Assembly (NCBI RefSeq): GCF_016808335.1 | Contig: NC_053150.1 | Span: 46,961,607-47,025,606, forward strand | Length of the DNA stretch: 64,000 nt | Reading direction: 5' to 3' | Source: Panicum virgatum | Taxonomy: Eukaryota > Streptophyta > Magnoliopsida > Poales > Poaceae | Shown: piece by piece, positions 11,846 through 21,720 of the stretch | Numbering within the stretch: the first letter of the stretch is position 1 | How the letters are laid out: each line of letters opens with the position of its first letter | The notes under the pieces: model-generated | The model's input: the letters and a program-made list of their open reading frames with translations, nothing else | What the model was told of the DNA's origin: nothing | The model's database searches: none | Made by a program: the position numbers and the translations under genes

Positions 11846-13335
11846 GCCGCAGGTTTTAGTTGTTTTGCGATTTGGACCTCAGTAGAGTACCATATTGTAA
11901 CGGACGGCTCGAGGGTGCCTGTACATACACGGGGAGGGGGGATGCCATTGTAAATTCGGCGTAGACTTGGCGGGGTTGTGCAAACATTTTGGGAGGGCTG
12001 GGGTGGCGCACGTGTGGGCTCGCTGTTGCTCGAGGTCGAGTCATTTTCTTCGTGTAATTCTCGCTTGCCCTGCACGCGATGAAACTGATTACCGAAGAAA
12101 AGGTAACGTGACTTGGAGCATTTTTTTACTGACCGCTTAAACGTTAATCACTTCGCCAATGATGATGAGTTCACGAGAGAATTGTGAAGCAAACTCGAGT
12201 GTTGATTGACCGGTGTAATGTAATGCTCGATCTTAAATTCAAGTGTCTGCCATGGATTCTAAGCCCTGTTTGGATCACTCGTAGCACACCTAACGCAAAA
12301 AAATCTTTTATGTATGGAGTACTAAATAAAATTTATTTGCAAAAAATTTCACGGCCCTATTTATTTGTAGCAGGGATGACACAAAAAAAGAGCGTTGTTT
12401 CGAGCCAGAAATTAATTAGCACAATCCAGCATGCATGACAGAGTACTAGCCTAATCTGTCTCCCAATGATTGTTGACTCGCAATAATCTGGGCCGTTGCT
12501 GCTCATTAAACATGCCCATCAGATTCGTACAGGCGCCGCGCTGTTCCGGGCTGCTGGTGGTTGAGACGAGCTAGCACCGTTTCAAAAAAAAAAAAAAAAT
12601 GCCCCCCCCACACGGCGCCAGAACTTTCTCAATTTTCAATGGACCCGTACTCATGCGCATGGCATACGAATTTTATCTGAAAACAAATCATCCCCTTAAA
12701 AATACTCCTGGAACCTATTGCGAATTCAGAATCTCTAACACTCTGTGCACGGGTGAACATCCATATTGGTGAACTGCACTGGTGGCCCTATTCAAGCTCC
12801 TTATTATATATACAAGTATCTTAATCATTTTTAAAAATACATTATAATTAAACCTAATCTCAAATCGGTTAGTACGACTTAGTAGTACTGATTGGCAATT
12901 ATTTTGCAGGCCTGGAGTCTGGACACCATAACGCTCGTGTGTTATCTATAATCAATGGGTGGTGGTCTACGTGTGAGTTTACCATCACACATCTTGTTAA
13001 TTAGTTGCCTAAAACTAGTGTTGAATTATTGTGCCAAAAAAAATCTATTGTTGAATTTGACCAAAGTTTGTTAGGTTGGGTACGGTGGGCTCATGCAGCC
13101 CTAAACCCTTTTGGTCTCAATCAGCAATCTCTTAGTTTGCAACATTAGCACACTAATTTAAAACGAGTTTGTATATGTTGCTTCTGATCGACTATACCGT
13201 TCTATATGTAAGTGTAGTTTAATATGTAGTGCATTTGATTTAAGAGAAGTGTTCCTGGAGAATGTTCAAGGATTAGGAGACATATGACCCTTGCTTTATG
13301 CGCAAATTTGGGGACTGTGACCTTCAAAAAAGCTA
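11846..13335. other. Intergenic DNA downstream of the kinase gene
   Basis: AT-rich. Contains an A run (about 12584-12599) and a short stretch near 12263-12400 resembling the common grass MITE ending of the CCCTGTTTGGATC type, without a findable partner end. No gene was recognised. The 3' UTR and poly(A) site of the kinase gene must lie in the first few hundred bases. Confidence 0.5.
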
Positions 13336-13348
13336 CTCCCTCCGTCCC

Positions 13349-14580
13349 TGTCGGTACCCCAGGACTGGGGTACCCCCTCTTGCTGTGTTTAGGCAGGAGC
13401 CTTGTGGTTATCCTTGACTACGTCCAAACAGCCGGATTCCTGCGGTCCGGAGCCCTGTTCACCCAACAATGGTCCCGGACCCGTCCCCCGGCTGGGAAGG
13501 GTCTGGGAGCACCACGTGTTTCAGGAAAAGCAGGCGCTCAGCCCGAACAGCCGGGAGCTCCGGACCTTCCATGGAGGTCCGGACCCCTGTATAGTAACCG
13601 GACCCCTCACTAAGGGAAGGAATTGACACCTCGCCCCGGGGAGGTCCGGAGCTGCCACGTGTCTGCAAGCACAGACACGTATATAAGGCCACTTGGTCTC
13701 CATACTAAAAGTTCACCTTCCACTGCATTCATTGCGGTAGGTGGACGTCCGCATTGATATAGCAGAAGCCGAGGCGAGTCTTTGACCAGGGGACACTATT
13801 GATCGCGTATTACCAAGACGTGTAGTGGAGCCGCTGGCGCCGCCCACGCCGCGCCTGTCAGTCTGCCATGACAAATGGACACGACGGCTCGGCTTCACCC
13901 ATTATGACGCCTACATAATAGCCTCAACAAGCCACACCGCAAGCTACGTTTCCCCAACGGGCACCTTGCTGACGGGACAAGAGAAGACCTCCCTGAGTCA
14001 GAGCGCCAGCAGGGCATGGAAGCATATCGGAGAAAAGATTCACAACTACTGTAGCCATTTAAGTACTCTGCGTAGTATGCTACACAGTCACATTGGGCCC
14101 ACTTGTCGGGGGCCTCAACGACCAATGTATCCGCACCCCTTGATCTATAAAGGGGGAGGGGCGCTAGAAGGGGGCTCATGCTGGAAAAAGGCCAAGGCCG
14201 GGCAGAGGATAGGTTCATATACAACCAAGAACAATACTTCTCCCAGTGGGGGGCTCAGGCTGGAAAAAGGCCAAGGCCGGGCAGAGAATAGGTTCATATA
14301 CAACCAAGAACAATACTTCTCCCAGTGGGGGGCTCAGGCTGGAAAAAGGCCAAGGCCGGGCAGAGGATAGGTTCATATACAACCAAGAACAATACTTCTC
14401 CCAGTGGACGTAGGGTATTACGCTCCGGCGGCCCGAACCACTCTAGATCGTGTGTTCATGTGTGCTTGCCTCAGTGTTAGATTAGCCTAACCGCCTAGTA
14501 CTTTCCCGAGTTCTCCCTCACTGGGAATAGGCGGGTGCGCTCCGCCACCCGACTGTGGGTACCCTAAAAATCCCGCGACA
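13349..14580 (+). mobile_element. Solo LTR, TGTCGGTACC family
   Basis: Begins TGTCGGTACCCC, ends CCCGCGACA, and is flanked by a perfect 5-bp target duplication GTCCC (13344-13348 and 14581-14585). It has no internal region and so arose by LTR-LTR recombination. A TATA box (TCTATAAAGGGG) lies near 14142. It carries a 79-bp triplication not seen in the sibling LTR at 59895-60957. It sits inside the left terminal repeat of the Stowaway element, so it is younger than that element. Confidence 0.9.
14172..14408 (+). repeat. 79-bp tandem triplication in the solo LTR
   Basis: Three adjacent copies of a 79-bp unit with the core CTGGAAAAAGGCCAAGGCC start that core at 14181, 14260 and 14339. The copies are almost identical. 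They lie about 30-40 bp after the LTR TATA box, so they would be in the transcribed R/U5 part. Confidence 0.9.
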
Positions 14581-14879
14581 GTCCCAATATATTAGCATTC
14601 TAAGGATTCAAAAGCAAAAATAGCACAAGAGGAAATGCCATTTCTGCCCTTGAGGTGAGTGAGCGGACAAGCAAGTGGCCCGGTTCTCAGAATCTCAGCG
14701 ATGCCACCGCACCTCCAGGTGATGCCGGCGCCGCCGCACCACCCGTCTCAGGGATGCCGGTCACGGCTCCCGCCTTGCCACTGTGGTACCGTGCGCTCGC
14801 CGCTGGACTGGCCAACGTTCTCGCGTCCGCGTCGCTGCACCGGCCACTGCTCCCACGCGCGCCGTCGTAGTTGCTCCTG

Positions 14880-15350
14880 CAGGGCACGCCGGAGCGGGAG
14901 GGGAGGATGGCAACGCAGCGGCCCCCCGCGCGGCGGCTGGGATAGGAGGGGAGGAGGGCAGTACGGCAGTCCCTCATGCAGCAGCTGGGGCGGGAAGGAA
15001 GAAGGGCGGCGTGGCGGACCCCGCACGGCGGCCGGAGCCGGATGAGAGGAAGGCGGTGCTGCGGACCCCGCCCGGCGGCCGGAGCCGGAGGGGAGGAGGG
15101 CAGGGCAGCGGATCCTGCGCAGCGGCAGGAGTGGGAGGGGAGGAGGGCGCGACGGCGGATCTCGGCGGCGGTCGGAGCAGGAGGGGATCGAAGGAGGGCA
15201 GCGCGATGGACCCTGCGCGACGGCGGGAGCGGGAGGGGAGGAGAGCGGCGCGGTGGATCCCACGCGGCGGCCGGAGCGGGAGGGGAGGAGGGGCGCTACC
15301 AGAGCGGGAGGAGAGGAGGGTGGTGCGGTGACCCCGCGCGGCGCCGGTCG
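14880..15350 (+). repeat. GC-rich degenerate minisatellite
   Basis: Imperfect repeats of GGAGCGGGAGGGGAGGAGGG alternating with GCGGACCCCGC-like segments. Frames are open on both strands only because the repeat lacks stop codons. The block forms most of the cargo of the Stowaway-type element. Confidence 0.7.
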
Positions 15351-15549
15351 GAGCACGGGCAGCGTGGCGGCGGTCGGAGATTGGAGAGCGAGGAGAAGCG
15401 TGGTAGGGAGAATAAGGATGGAGTGGGACCCACACAAGTCTAGAAATGCTTAGATTGTGGTAAAAATTTTGAATGCTTGGATATTAGGACAGAGGGAGTA
15501 TTTAGCTTATCTCAATTCGATAATGCTACCAAGATCAGAGAAATCGCGT

Positions 15550-16334
15550 TAGCCCTGCTAATGGTTTGGGTTGAAATGGGTTTAATGGATTGGATTTTGA
15601 TATGGATTGTGTTTGGTTTGATTCAAATGGGTTGTATTAGCTAATGGGGTGGGGTGGAGCGGGTTCTATGTAAATATGGATTGGAGTGGATTGGGGTGGG
15701 CTGAAATAGATTCCTTATGCAAAACAGTATGGCTATATATAAATGCCAGTCCCGTAAGAGCCGGACTCTAGAAATAAAACATTGCGTTCACATTATAAAA
15801 TTTTATCAAAATTGACTGTAATTTATTGTAGATGACTCAGTATGATTAGGAGCTACTCTGTGCCAAGCAGCGTGGCTAGAATTATATGTGGGTCCCACGT
15901 CAAGAGCCGGACCCTAGAAATAAAACATCGCGTTCACACTATAAAATTTTATCGAAGTTGACTAAAATTTGTTGGAGATGACTCGGTATGACTAGCAGCT
16001 ACTTTGTGCAAAGCAGCATGGATGGAATTACATGTGGGTCCCACGTCAAGAGCCGGACCCTAGAAATAAAACATCGCGTTCACACTATAAAATTTTATCG
16101 AAATTAATCGAAATTTGTTGGAGATGGCTCAGTATAACTGACAGCAACTTTGAGAAACAGGTTTTTATTGGGTTGTAACCATAGTTTGGCTAATAGTTTA
16201 TTACATCATGAGCTGAAATATTTGGGTTGGATTGGTTTGTGGTGGTGGTTTGGAGTGGTGGAGGTAATATTGATTTCTTTAATGAGAATGGATTGGTATG
16301 GGTATAGTTTGGTTTTCAACCCATTTGCAGGGCT
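15550..16334. mobile_element. Non-autonomous hAT-like element with 8-bp TSD
   Basis: Left end TAGCCCTGCTAATGG and right end CCATTTGCAGGGCT are inverted repeats, and both sides carry the 8-bp duplication AATCGCGT (15542-15549 and 16335-16342). Eight-base duplications are typical of hAT transposons. There is no transposase frame; the interior is T/G-rich sequence and a 146-bp tandem repeat. Confidence 0.75.
15740..16160 (+). repeat. 146-bp tandem repeat, about 2.8 copies
   Basis: The motif GAGCCGGAC followed by TAGAAATAAAACAT starts at 15758, 15904 and 16050, exactly 146 bp apart. The second and third copies are nearly identical; the first is more diverged, suggesting successive duplications. 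It lies inside the hAT-like element. Confidence 0.9.
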
Positions 16335-16455
16335 AATCGCGTATCAGGAGGATACAGGAAACCGGGCTGGTAGTGGTAGTGATGGTTCAAGGCACGCCAC
16401 TAGCTGGTTCTCTGCATACACTAAATCTTTCTGCTTCTTAGACAGACCCCCAACA

Positions 16456-16590
16456 GGAGAGGCAAATCCCTTTTTGCCTCTCCAATTGTCACTGTGCCGC
16501 ACCAAATCGGCATCCAACAGACAAGGCATCCGCGTGATGCAGTTTGCGTTCGAGGAGAGAGGAGATGTAAAAATACATCCCCTCTCTCCT
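16456..16590. repeat. Two hairpin-forming palindromes
   Basis: GGAGAGGCAAA (16456-16466) pairs with TTTGCCTCTCC (16473-16483). Further on, GGAGAGAGGAGATGTA (from 16554) pairs almost perfectly with TACATCCCCTCTCTCC (to 16589). A related hairpin, GAGAGGCAAA/TTTGCCTCTC, lies at 20156-20180 on the far side of the GC-rich block. Confidence 0.75.
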
Positions 16591-16636
16591 TGAATGCATT
16601 TGCCGAGCGGCGGCGCAGGACGGTAGCCCACGCCGC

Positions 16637-18899
16637 TGTGACACCCCGGCTCAGGGCTTAATAGGATTAATAGGATACTGAAACGAACATGGCACCATTT
16701 ATGCCATTTCGAGTGATTTTGGTGATCGAATGACAACGTAATCAATGGGACTAATATGATTGTTAAGATGACATTCTCAGGCAATTAGGTCCAAGTGATG
16801 ACAAAGACAAAGAGAATATAGGCAAAGTTAGGCCCGAAGGCCCGAAGCTCTTCGGTCAGTAGCACCGGAAGAACCGACGCCATGGAATTTTGGTGCAGAA
16901 AGGAATCGAAGCCAAGTCAGCTTATAGGCACCGGATGAACCGACGGTTCAAAAAGGGGCATTGGTGCTTTGGGCGTACTGTGTTCCAGAGACGATGCAAG
17001 TCGCGCAAAAGCCAAGTTTTCAGCACCGGTTGAACCGGTGAAGCATCGGTGCATACCATCGGTGTAATGACGTCAGCAAAAGAGGAGAATGCTGTGAGTG
17101 ACCGGTTTAACCGACGGGAAAGCATCGGTTCAACCGGTGGTCACTGTGTCAGCTGTCAGGAGTTCAACGGCTACTTCGTGTCTTAGAGTGACCGGATGAA
17201 CCGATGCTACCCCTGCCAGAGGCATCGGTTCTTCCGGTGATACGCAGATTTTCTGCTGACCGTTGGAGCAACGGCTACAAGACTTGGTGGCCTATATATA
17301 CGCCTCACCCCGGCCATTTGAAGATTGCTGGAGTTGCTGGACATCCCACACACACCCAAGAACATCTCCAAGCCATACAAAAGCATCAAGATCATATCCT
17401 TAGCCCTTAGCACACTTTGAGAGTGTTGTGTAAAGGATTAGCTCTTAGTGAGTGAGATTGCAAGGCCTTGAGCCTTTGTGCTGTGGTTCTCTAGTGAACC
17501 AAAACAAGAGCTTGGTGCGCCGGCACCTTGGAGCGTGAAGCTCGCCGGCAACGTCATCGACCCTCCGACTTGGTGTGGAGCGGCGACGACATCTTTGTGC
17601 GGGGGACGTGAAGACCCCCATCCTTTGTGGAGAAGCTCCTTAGTGGAACCCGGGGCCAAGGTGATCGTGATTGTGTTCACGGAAGAGACTTGGTGATCGA
17701 GTAGCAATACTCTTACTGAGTGCTACAACAACGTGGATGTAGGTGTGCCTTTGTGGCTAACCGAACCACGGGATAAACACCCGCGTCAAGAGTTTGCTAT
17801 CTCATATCCCGCTATTTAAGCTTCCGCATTTCATACTAGCATTTTGTGTGCCTTTACTTTCATAGAATAATTTCTTGATAGGAAAAGCTATAGGTTGCTA
17901 AACTCTTTTGGGATAGGGTTTTCACACTAGAACAACCTAGTTGCACATCTAGATAGCCTGTTTTAGTTTAAGTTTTATGCAAACTAGTTGGAGCCATAGG
18001 TCTAAGTTTTTATTAGTGCCTAATTCACCCCCTCCCCCTCATAAGTTAGAGCACCCGATCACTTTCAGATACTCATACCAACAAGTTGCAACTTCTTTTT
18101 CAGAAGCCGGTCTCCAAAGAACTCCGAGGTTAAGCGTGCTTGGCCCGGAGAAATTTGGGGATGGGTGACCGACCTGTAAGTTCTTCCCGGGTGCGCACGA
18201 GTGAGGACAAAGTGTGCAGAAAAGACTGGTGTTGGTCTGTGAGGACAGTCTATGTCCTAGAAAACAGCCAGATGTAAGCGGGTCCGGCCTCGGGGAGTCA
18301 GGACGTTACAGAATGGTATCAGAGCCGACTCTCGCGGTTTCACGGGCACGTACGGGCGTAAGTGCGGAGGCATGAGCACGGGCGCGTGGGGGCACAGATG
18401 CCACCGGCATGTGCACGGGCGCGTGGCGGGTCAGTGCGCGGGCATCTGGGATGCGCTGTTGGCACTGGATGCACGGACGTGGCACAGGGACCGTTGGCAT
18501 TGGATGTACGGACGTGGCACATGGGCTGCTGGCACTGGACGTACGGGACGTGGCCAAAAGAGGACGTTCCTGGCTTGGGATTGACCAACGAGAACGTCGG
18601 TCTCTTTAGGGGGTGAGCATGTGACACCCCGGCCCAGAGCTTAATAGGATTAATAGGATACTCATACCAACAAGTTGCAACTTCTTTTCCGGAAGTCGGT
18701 CTCCAAAGAACTCCGAGGTTAAGCGTGCTTGGCCCTGAGAAATTTGGGGATGGGTGACCGACCGGGAAGTTCTTCCCGGGTGCGCACGAGTGAGGACAAA
18801 GTGTGCAGAAAAGACTGGTGTTGGTCTGTGAGGACAGTCTATGTCCTAGAAAGCAGCCAGATGTAAGCGGGCCCGGCCTCGGGGAGGCGGGACGTTACA
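16637..18899 (+). mobile_element. Cassandra TRIM retrotransposon (5S-derived LTRs), complete, with a nested insertion
   Basis: Two LTRs begin TGTGACACCCCGGC and end GACGTTACA: the 5' LTR (16637-18310, interrupted) and the 3' LTR (18620-18899, 280 bp). Each carries the 5S rRNA internal control region (AACTCCGAGGTTAAGCGTGC, then GATGGGTGACC), the hallmark of Cassandra. The internal region (18311-18619) starts with a primer binding site complementary to initiator tRNA-Met (TGGTATCAGAGCC, about 18314) and ends in a purine tract (AGGGGGTGAG). It codes for no protein, as usual for this TRIM family. Flanking 5-bp duplications GCCGC (16632-16636 and 18900-18904) are perfect. It depends on other elements for movement. 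Confidence 0.92.
16679..18067 (+). mobile_element. Solo LTR nested in the Cassandra 5' LTR
   Basis: A 1389-bp insert starting TGAAACGAAC and ending GATCACTTTCA is flanked by the 5-bp duplication GATAC (16674-16678 and 18068-18072). Excising it with one GATAC rejoins the Cassandra LTR exactly. It has scattered ACCGGTT..AACCGAYG motifs upstream of a TATA box (CTATATATACG, about 17292), the same architecture as the large LTR at 45775-47464. There is no coding domain, so superfamily is uncertain; the layout resembles Copia SIRE/Maximus-like LTRs. Confidence 0.85.
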
Positions 18900-18904
18900 G
18901 CCGC

Positions 18905-20185
18905 GGGGCACGCACGCGCCGGGCGCGCGCTGCACGGCCGGACGTTGGAGCCCTTCCTCCGCCCCGGACGGCGGCGTGCCAGGCGGCAGAGGACGCCCCG
19001 GATTGCGGTGTGCCCGGCCGAAGGAGGAGCCCCTTTAACCGCCCCGGACGGCGGCGTGTCCGGGCGGCGAAGGATGCCCTGGACGGCGGCGATGCCCGGC
19101 CGGCAGAGGAGGAGGGGGCGGCGGACCAGAGGAGGAGGTGGCGACGAACCAGAGGAGGGAGGCGATGCCTGGCCGGCAGAGGAGGGCGGCGGCGGACCAG
19201 AGGAGGGCGGCGCCGGAGGAGCGCCGGTGGAGGGCGGGCCTCGGCGAGCTTCCCCTCGAGGTCGAGCTTGGCGGCGCGGAGGTCGAGCTTGGCCTCGAGG
19301 TCGAGCTTGGCGACTCCGACAGCGAGGTGTATGACGCCGAGCGCCGCATCCCGCCTCCCACCGCCAGCTCCATGGCGCGCGCGCTCGCTGCCCTCCCCGT
19401 CCCCCTCCCATTCCTCCTCCGAGCCTCACCACACTCTAGCCGCCCCCGCCTCCTCGCTTCGCCCAGATCTAGCCCGGGGGCCGGCGAGCGAGCCGCCCCG
19501 GACGGCGGCGTGTCCGGGCGGCGAAGGATGCCCTGGACGGCGGCGATGCCCGGCCGGCAGAGGAGGAGGGGGCGGCGGACCAGGGGAGGAGGCGGCGGCG
19601 GACCAGAGGAGGGAGGTGATGCCTGGCCGGCAGAGGAGGGCGGCGGCGGACCAGAGGAGGAGGGGCGGCGGACCAGAGGAGGGCGGCGCCGGAGGAGCGC
19701 CGGTGGAGGGCGGGCCTCGGCGAGCTTCCCCTCGAGGTCGAGCTTGGCAGCGCGGAGGTCGAGCTTGGCGACTCCGACAGCGAGGTGTGCGACGCCGAGC
19801 GCCGCATCCCGCCTCCCACCGCCAGCTCCATGGCGCGCGCGCTCGCTGCCCTCCCCGTCCCCCTCCCATTCCTCCTCCGAGCCTCACCACGCTCTAGCCG
19901 CCCCCCGCCTCCTCGCTTCGCCCAGATCTAGCCCGGGGGCCGGCGAGCGAGCGAGAGATCTGGGCGCGGACGCTACCGAGGTGAGGAGGACGAAAGGAGC
20001 GGGCCCAGTAGCAGGCTAGCAGCGCCGAGCAGGACGCCTCTGCTCCCTCCCTTCACAAGCGGCGCACGAGAGGAACGGTCGGTGGGTTGCTTCTGCTTTT
20101 GCCTCCGTGTGTTGGAAATGAGGATTTTCGCGGGCGGGCTGCATCCACTGTTCACGAGAGGCAAACCGAGTTTGCCTCTCCAAAA
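18905..20185. repeat. GC-rich block containing a 454-bp tandem duplication and a terminal hairpin
   Basis: GCCCCGGACGGCGGCGTGTC occurs at 19041 and again at 19495, and the following sequence repeats with a 454-bp period up to about 19948. A hairpin GAGAGGCAAA/TTTGCCTCTC lies at 20156-20180, matching the one at 16456-16483. Long frames across the block (for example 18803-19897) have Arg/Gly/Ala-rich composition and are open on both strands, so I do not call a gene. Before the Cassandra inserted, this block was contiguous with 16343-16636. Confidence 0.7.
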
Positions 20186-20908
20186 TGCACCTCGGCTGTT
20201 GAAGTCAGTCTTAGGATGATGACGTTTGTAGTGGTGAGCCAAAGCATCGTATAACTTTTTATTTGAGGTTATCATCAGAGATGCATTGTTTGTGAGGAGA
20301 AATATTTCTTGATTGGTTAATTTGATCAGTTTTAGGGGTTAGAGCTAATGGTTAGCTGGGATTAGCTTTGGCTAACTGTATAGTTGTTAGCATCAAGATA
20401 AATGTACTCCCCAATCCAAAGAAGACCGCTAATTTCAGCTGATTCAATAGTGTTTTGTGAAAGATAATAAGCCAGAATAAACCGAAAAAGCTGACAAGCT
20501 GATCAGGGTGAGTCATAACTTTCATGTTGGATTTGATGAAATGAAACTAATTAGATGTTGTAATCGTTGGTGTTTATTATTTAACAAAATTTATTTTTTA
20601 AAGAAATTTAACAAACTTTATTACGATTAGAGAAGTTAGACTTCTAATAACAAACTAAAGTGAACTAGATAATTTAAAGCAGTTATAGTAGCTTAGCGCT
20701 GTGATGGAGTCTGATGTGATTGATCGTGCTGCGCGCGGATCCAAGGCCTACTTCTGGCCTGGGCCTGCTTTTGTTGGGGCTCTTGGTGTCCGGCTCTGGG
20801 CCCGATTTTTTTGTTTGCAAAGCAGAGAGATAGCCTCCAATTATGCCGACGATCCAGCAGCCCAGCCCGTAGTAAATTAAGAAGCTTCACAGGCCCAGCC
20901 CTTGTATG
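20186..20908. other. AT-rich intergenic DNA
   Basis: No protein-like frame, TIR pair or RNA gene was recognised here. Confidence 0.5.
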
Positions 20909-20924
20909 TTGCAGGACCAAACAA

Positions 20925-21177
20925 AAAAAGCGAGGCCGGAGGGGTGAATGGACCCCACCGTTTTTCATTAAGAGGAAGCAACACAACTTCTCCCGGCCGC
21001 GGAAAAATCCCCGAACCCTGGCCCATGCCCATGAGGGCCAAGCCTTACGGCGAGCACAGCGAGGGGATTTTTTTACCTACGGGCGGAAATTCGTCCCAAC
21101 TGGGATTCAAACTCGCGACCTCGTGGGGACGACCATACCTCAACTCCTTTAACCAAATAGACTAGAGGAGCTTTGGT
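20925..21177 (-). mobile_element. tRNA-derived SINE with 16-bp TSD
   Basis: On the minus strand the head (21177 downward) carries an A-box-like segment (CTATTTGGTTAAAGGAG) and a B-box (GAGTTTGAATCC), as in a tRNA-type polymerase III promoter; the body ends in a short A/T-rich tail near 20925. Both sides carry the 16-bp direct repeat TTGCAGGACCAAACAA (20909-20924 and 21178-21193), typical of LINE-driven insertion. It resembles the Au/grass SINE group from memory of the B-box flanks. Confidence 0.85.
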
Positions 21178-21689
21178 TTGCAGGACCAAACAATAAAATC
21201 GCCATAACAAAAAGGTCAGCACATCAACGCACCAGGACATAAGGAGGCCAAGACAGTCGAAAATCAGCCCAGCCCATCAACAACACAATTCGTTCGTGTC
21301 CATGTGGCCCACTCGTAGTCCCAGTCAGCCACGTGGGCCGATCCGTAGTCTGTTTGCTCCCTTCTATGCAGCCCACCACCCCACGTGGCTGGTGTTTGCA
21401 GTTGGAGTGACGGATGGATTGCCCTCGCCGGCCAGCCAGCGTCCTCCTCTCATCGCTCGTTCCACTCGATCTTGCATCGCATCGCATCGCCCTGGATTTG
21501 GTTCGGTTTGATCTGGTTGGAGCTAGTTTGTTTTGGCGGGTAGCATTTGCACTGGCACGCAAGCACTGAAGCACACAGCCGCCATTGCCCATCGGCAGAC
21601 GAGGAAAGGAAATCCTAGCAACCAGCCAACCACCTTGTTGCGTTGGCATTGGCACCAAGGCCAGCCCAGCAGCAAGCAAAAAAAAAAGC

Positions 21690-21714
21690 GGGGGGGGGGG
21701 GGGGGGGGGGGGGG
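21690..21714 (+). repeat. 25-base G homopolymer in the pfkB 5' leader
   Basis: An uninterrupted run of 25 G lies 6 bases before the upstream ATG of the pfkB gene, preceded by an A run. It could form quadruplex structure; its exact length is prone to sequencing error. Confidence 0.85.
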
Positions 21715-21720
21715 TGAGAG

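Larger units (their letters stand above)
13336..15498. mobile_element. Stowaway-type element with GC-rich cargo, split by a solo LTR
   Basis: The left end CTCCCTCCGTCCC (13336-13348) resumes after the solo LTR as CAATATATTAGCATTC. The right end, read inverted from 15498, is CTCCCTCTGTCCTAATATCC then AAGCATTC. Both ends are flanked by TA (13334-13335 and 15499-15500), the Tc1/mariner-Stowaway target site. Removing the LTR and its duplicated GTCCC leaves about 926 bp, far longer than a usual Stowaway of 80-400 bp. The extra length is a GC-rich block (about 14650-15440). Confidence 0.75.

Noticed and set aside
10360..11859. 499-codon plus-strand frame overlapping the kinase
   Set aside because: It is an out-of-frame shadow of the kinase gene, rich in Arg/Pro; the kinase motifs are all in the 10553 frame.
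14655..15453. Long frames over the GC-rich minisatellite
   Set aside because: Open on both strands because of repeat composition; no domain-like sequence.
16150..16784. Frames of 146-147 codons on each strand
   Set aside because: They cross the boundaries of the hAT-like element and Cassandra LTR; no family resemblance.
18100..18180. 5S rRNA gene
   Set aside because: Only the internal control region is 5S-like, and it lies within Cassandra LTRs with retrotransposon ends and TSDs; the 5S ends and tandem array are missing.
18803..20019. 364- and 293-codon frames
   Set aside because: They run across a Cassandra LTR and a 454-bp tandem duplication and are Arg/Gly-rich in several frames; no gene support.
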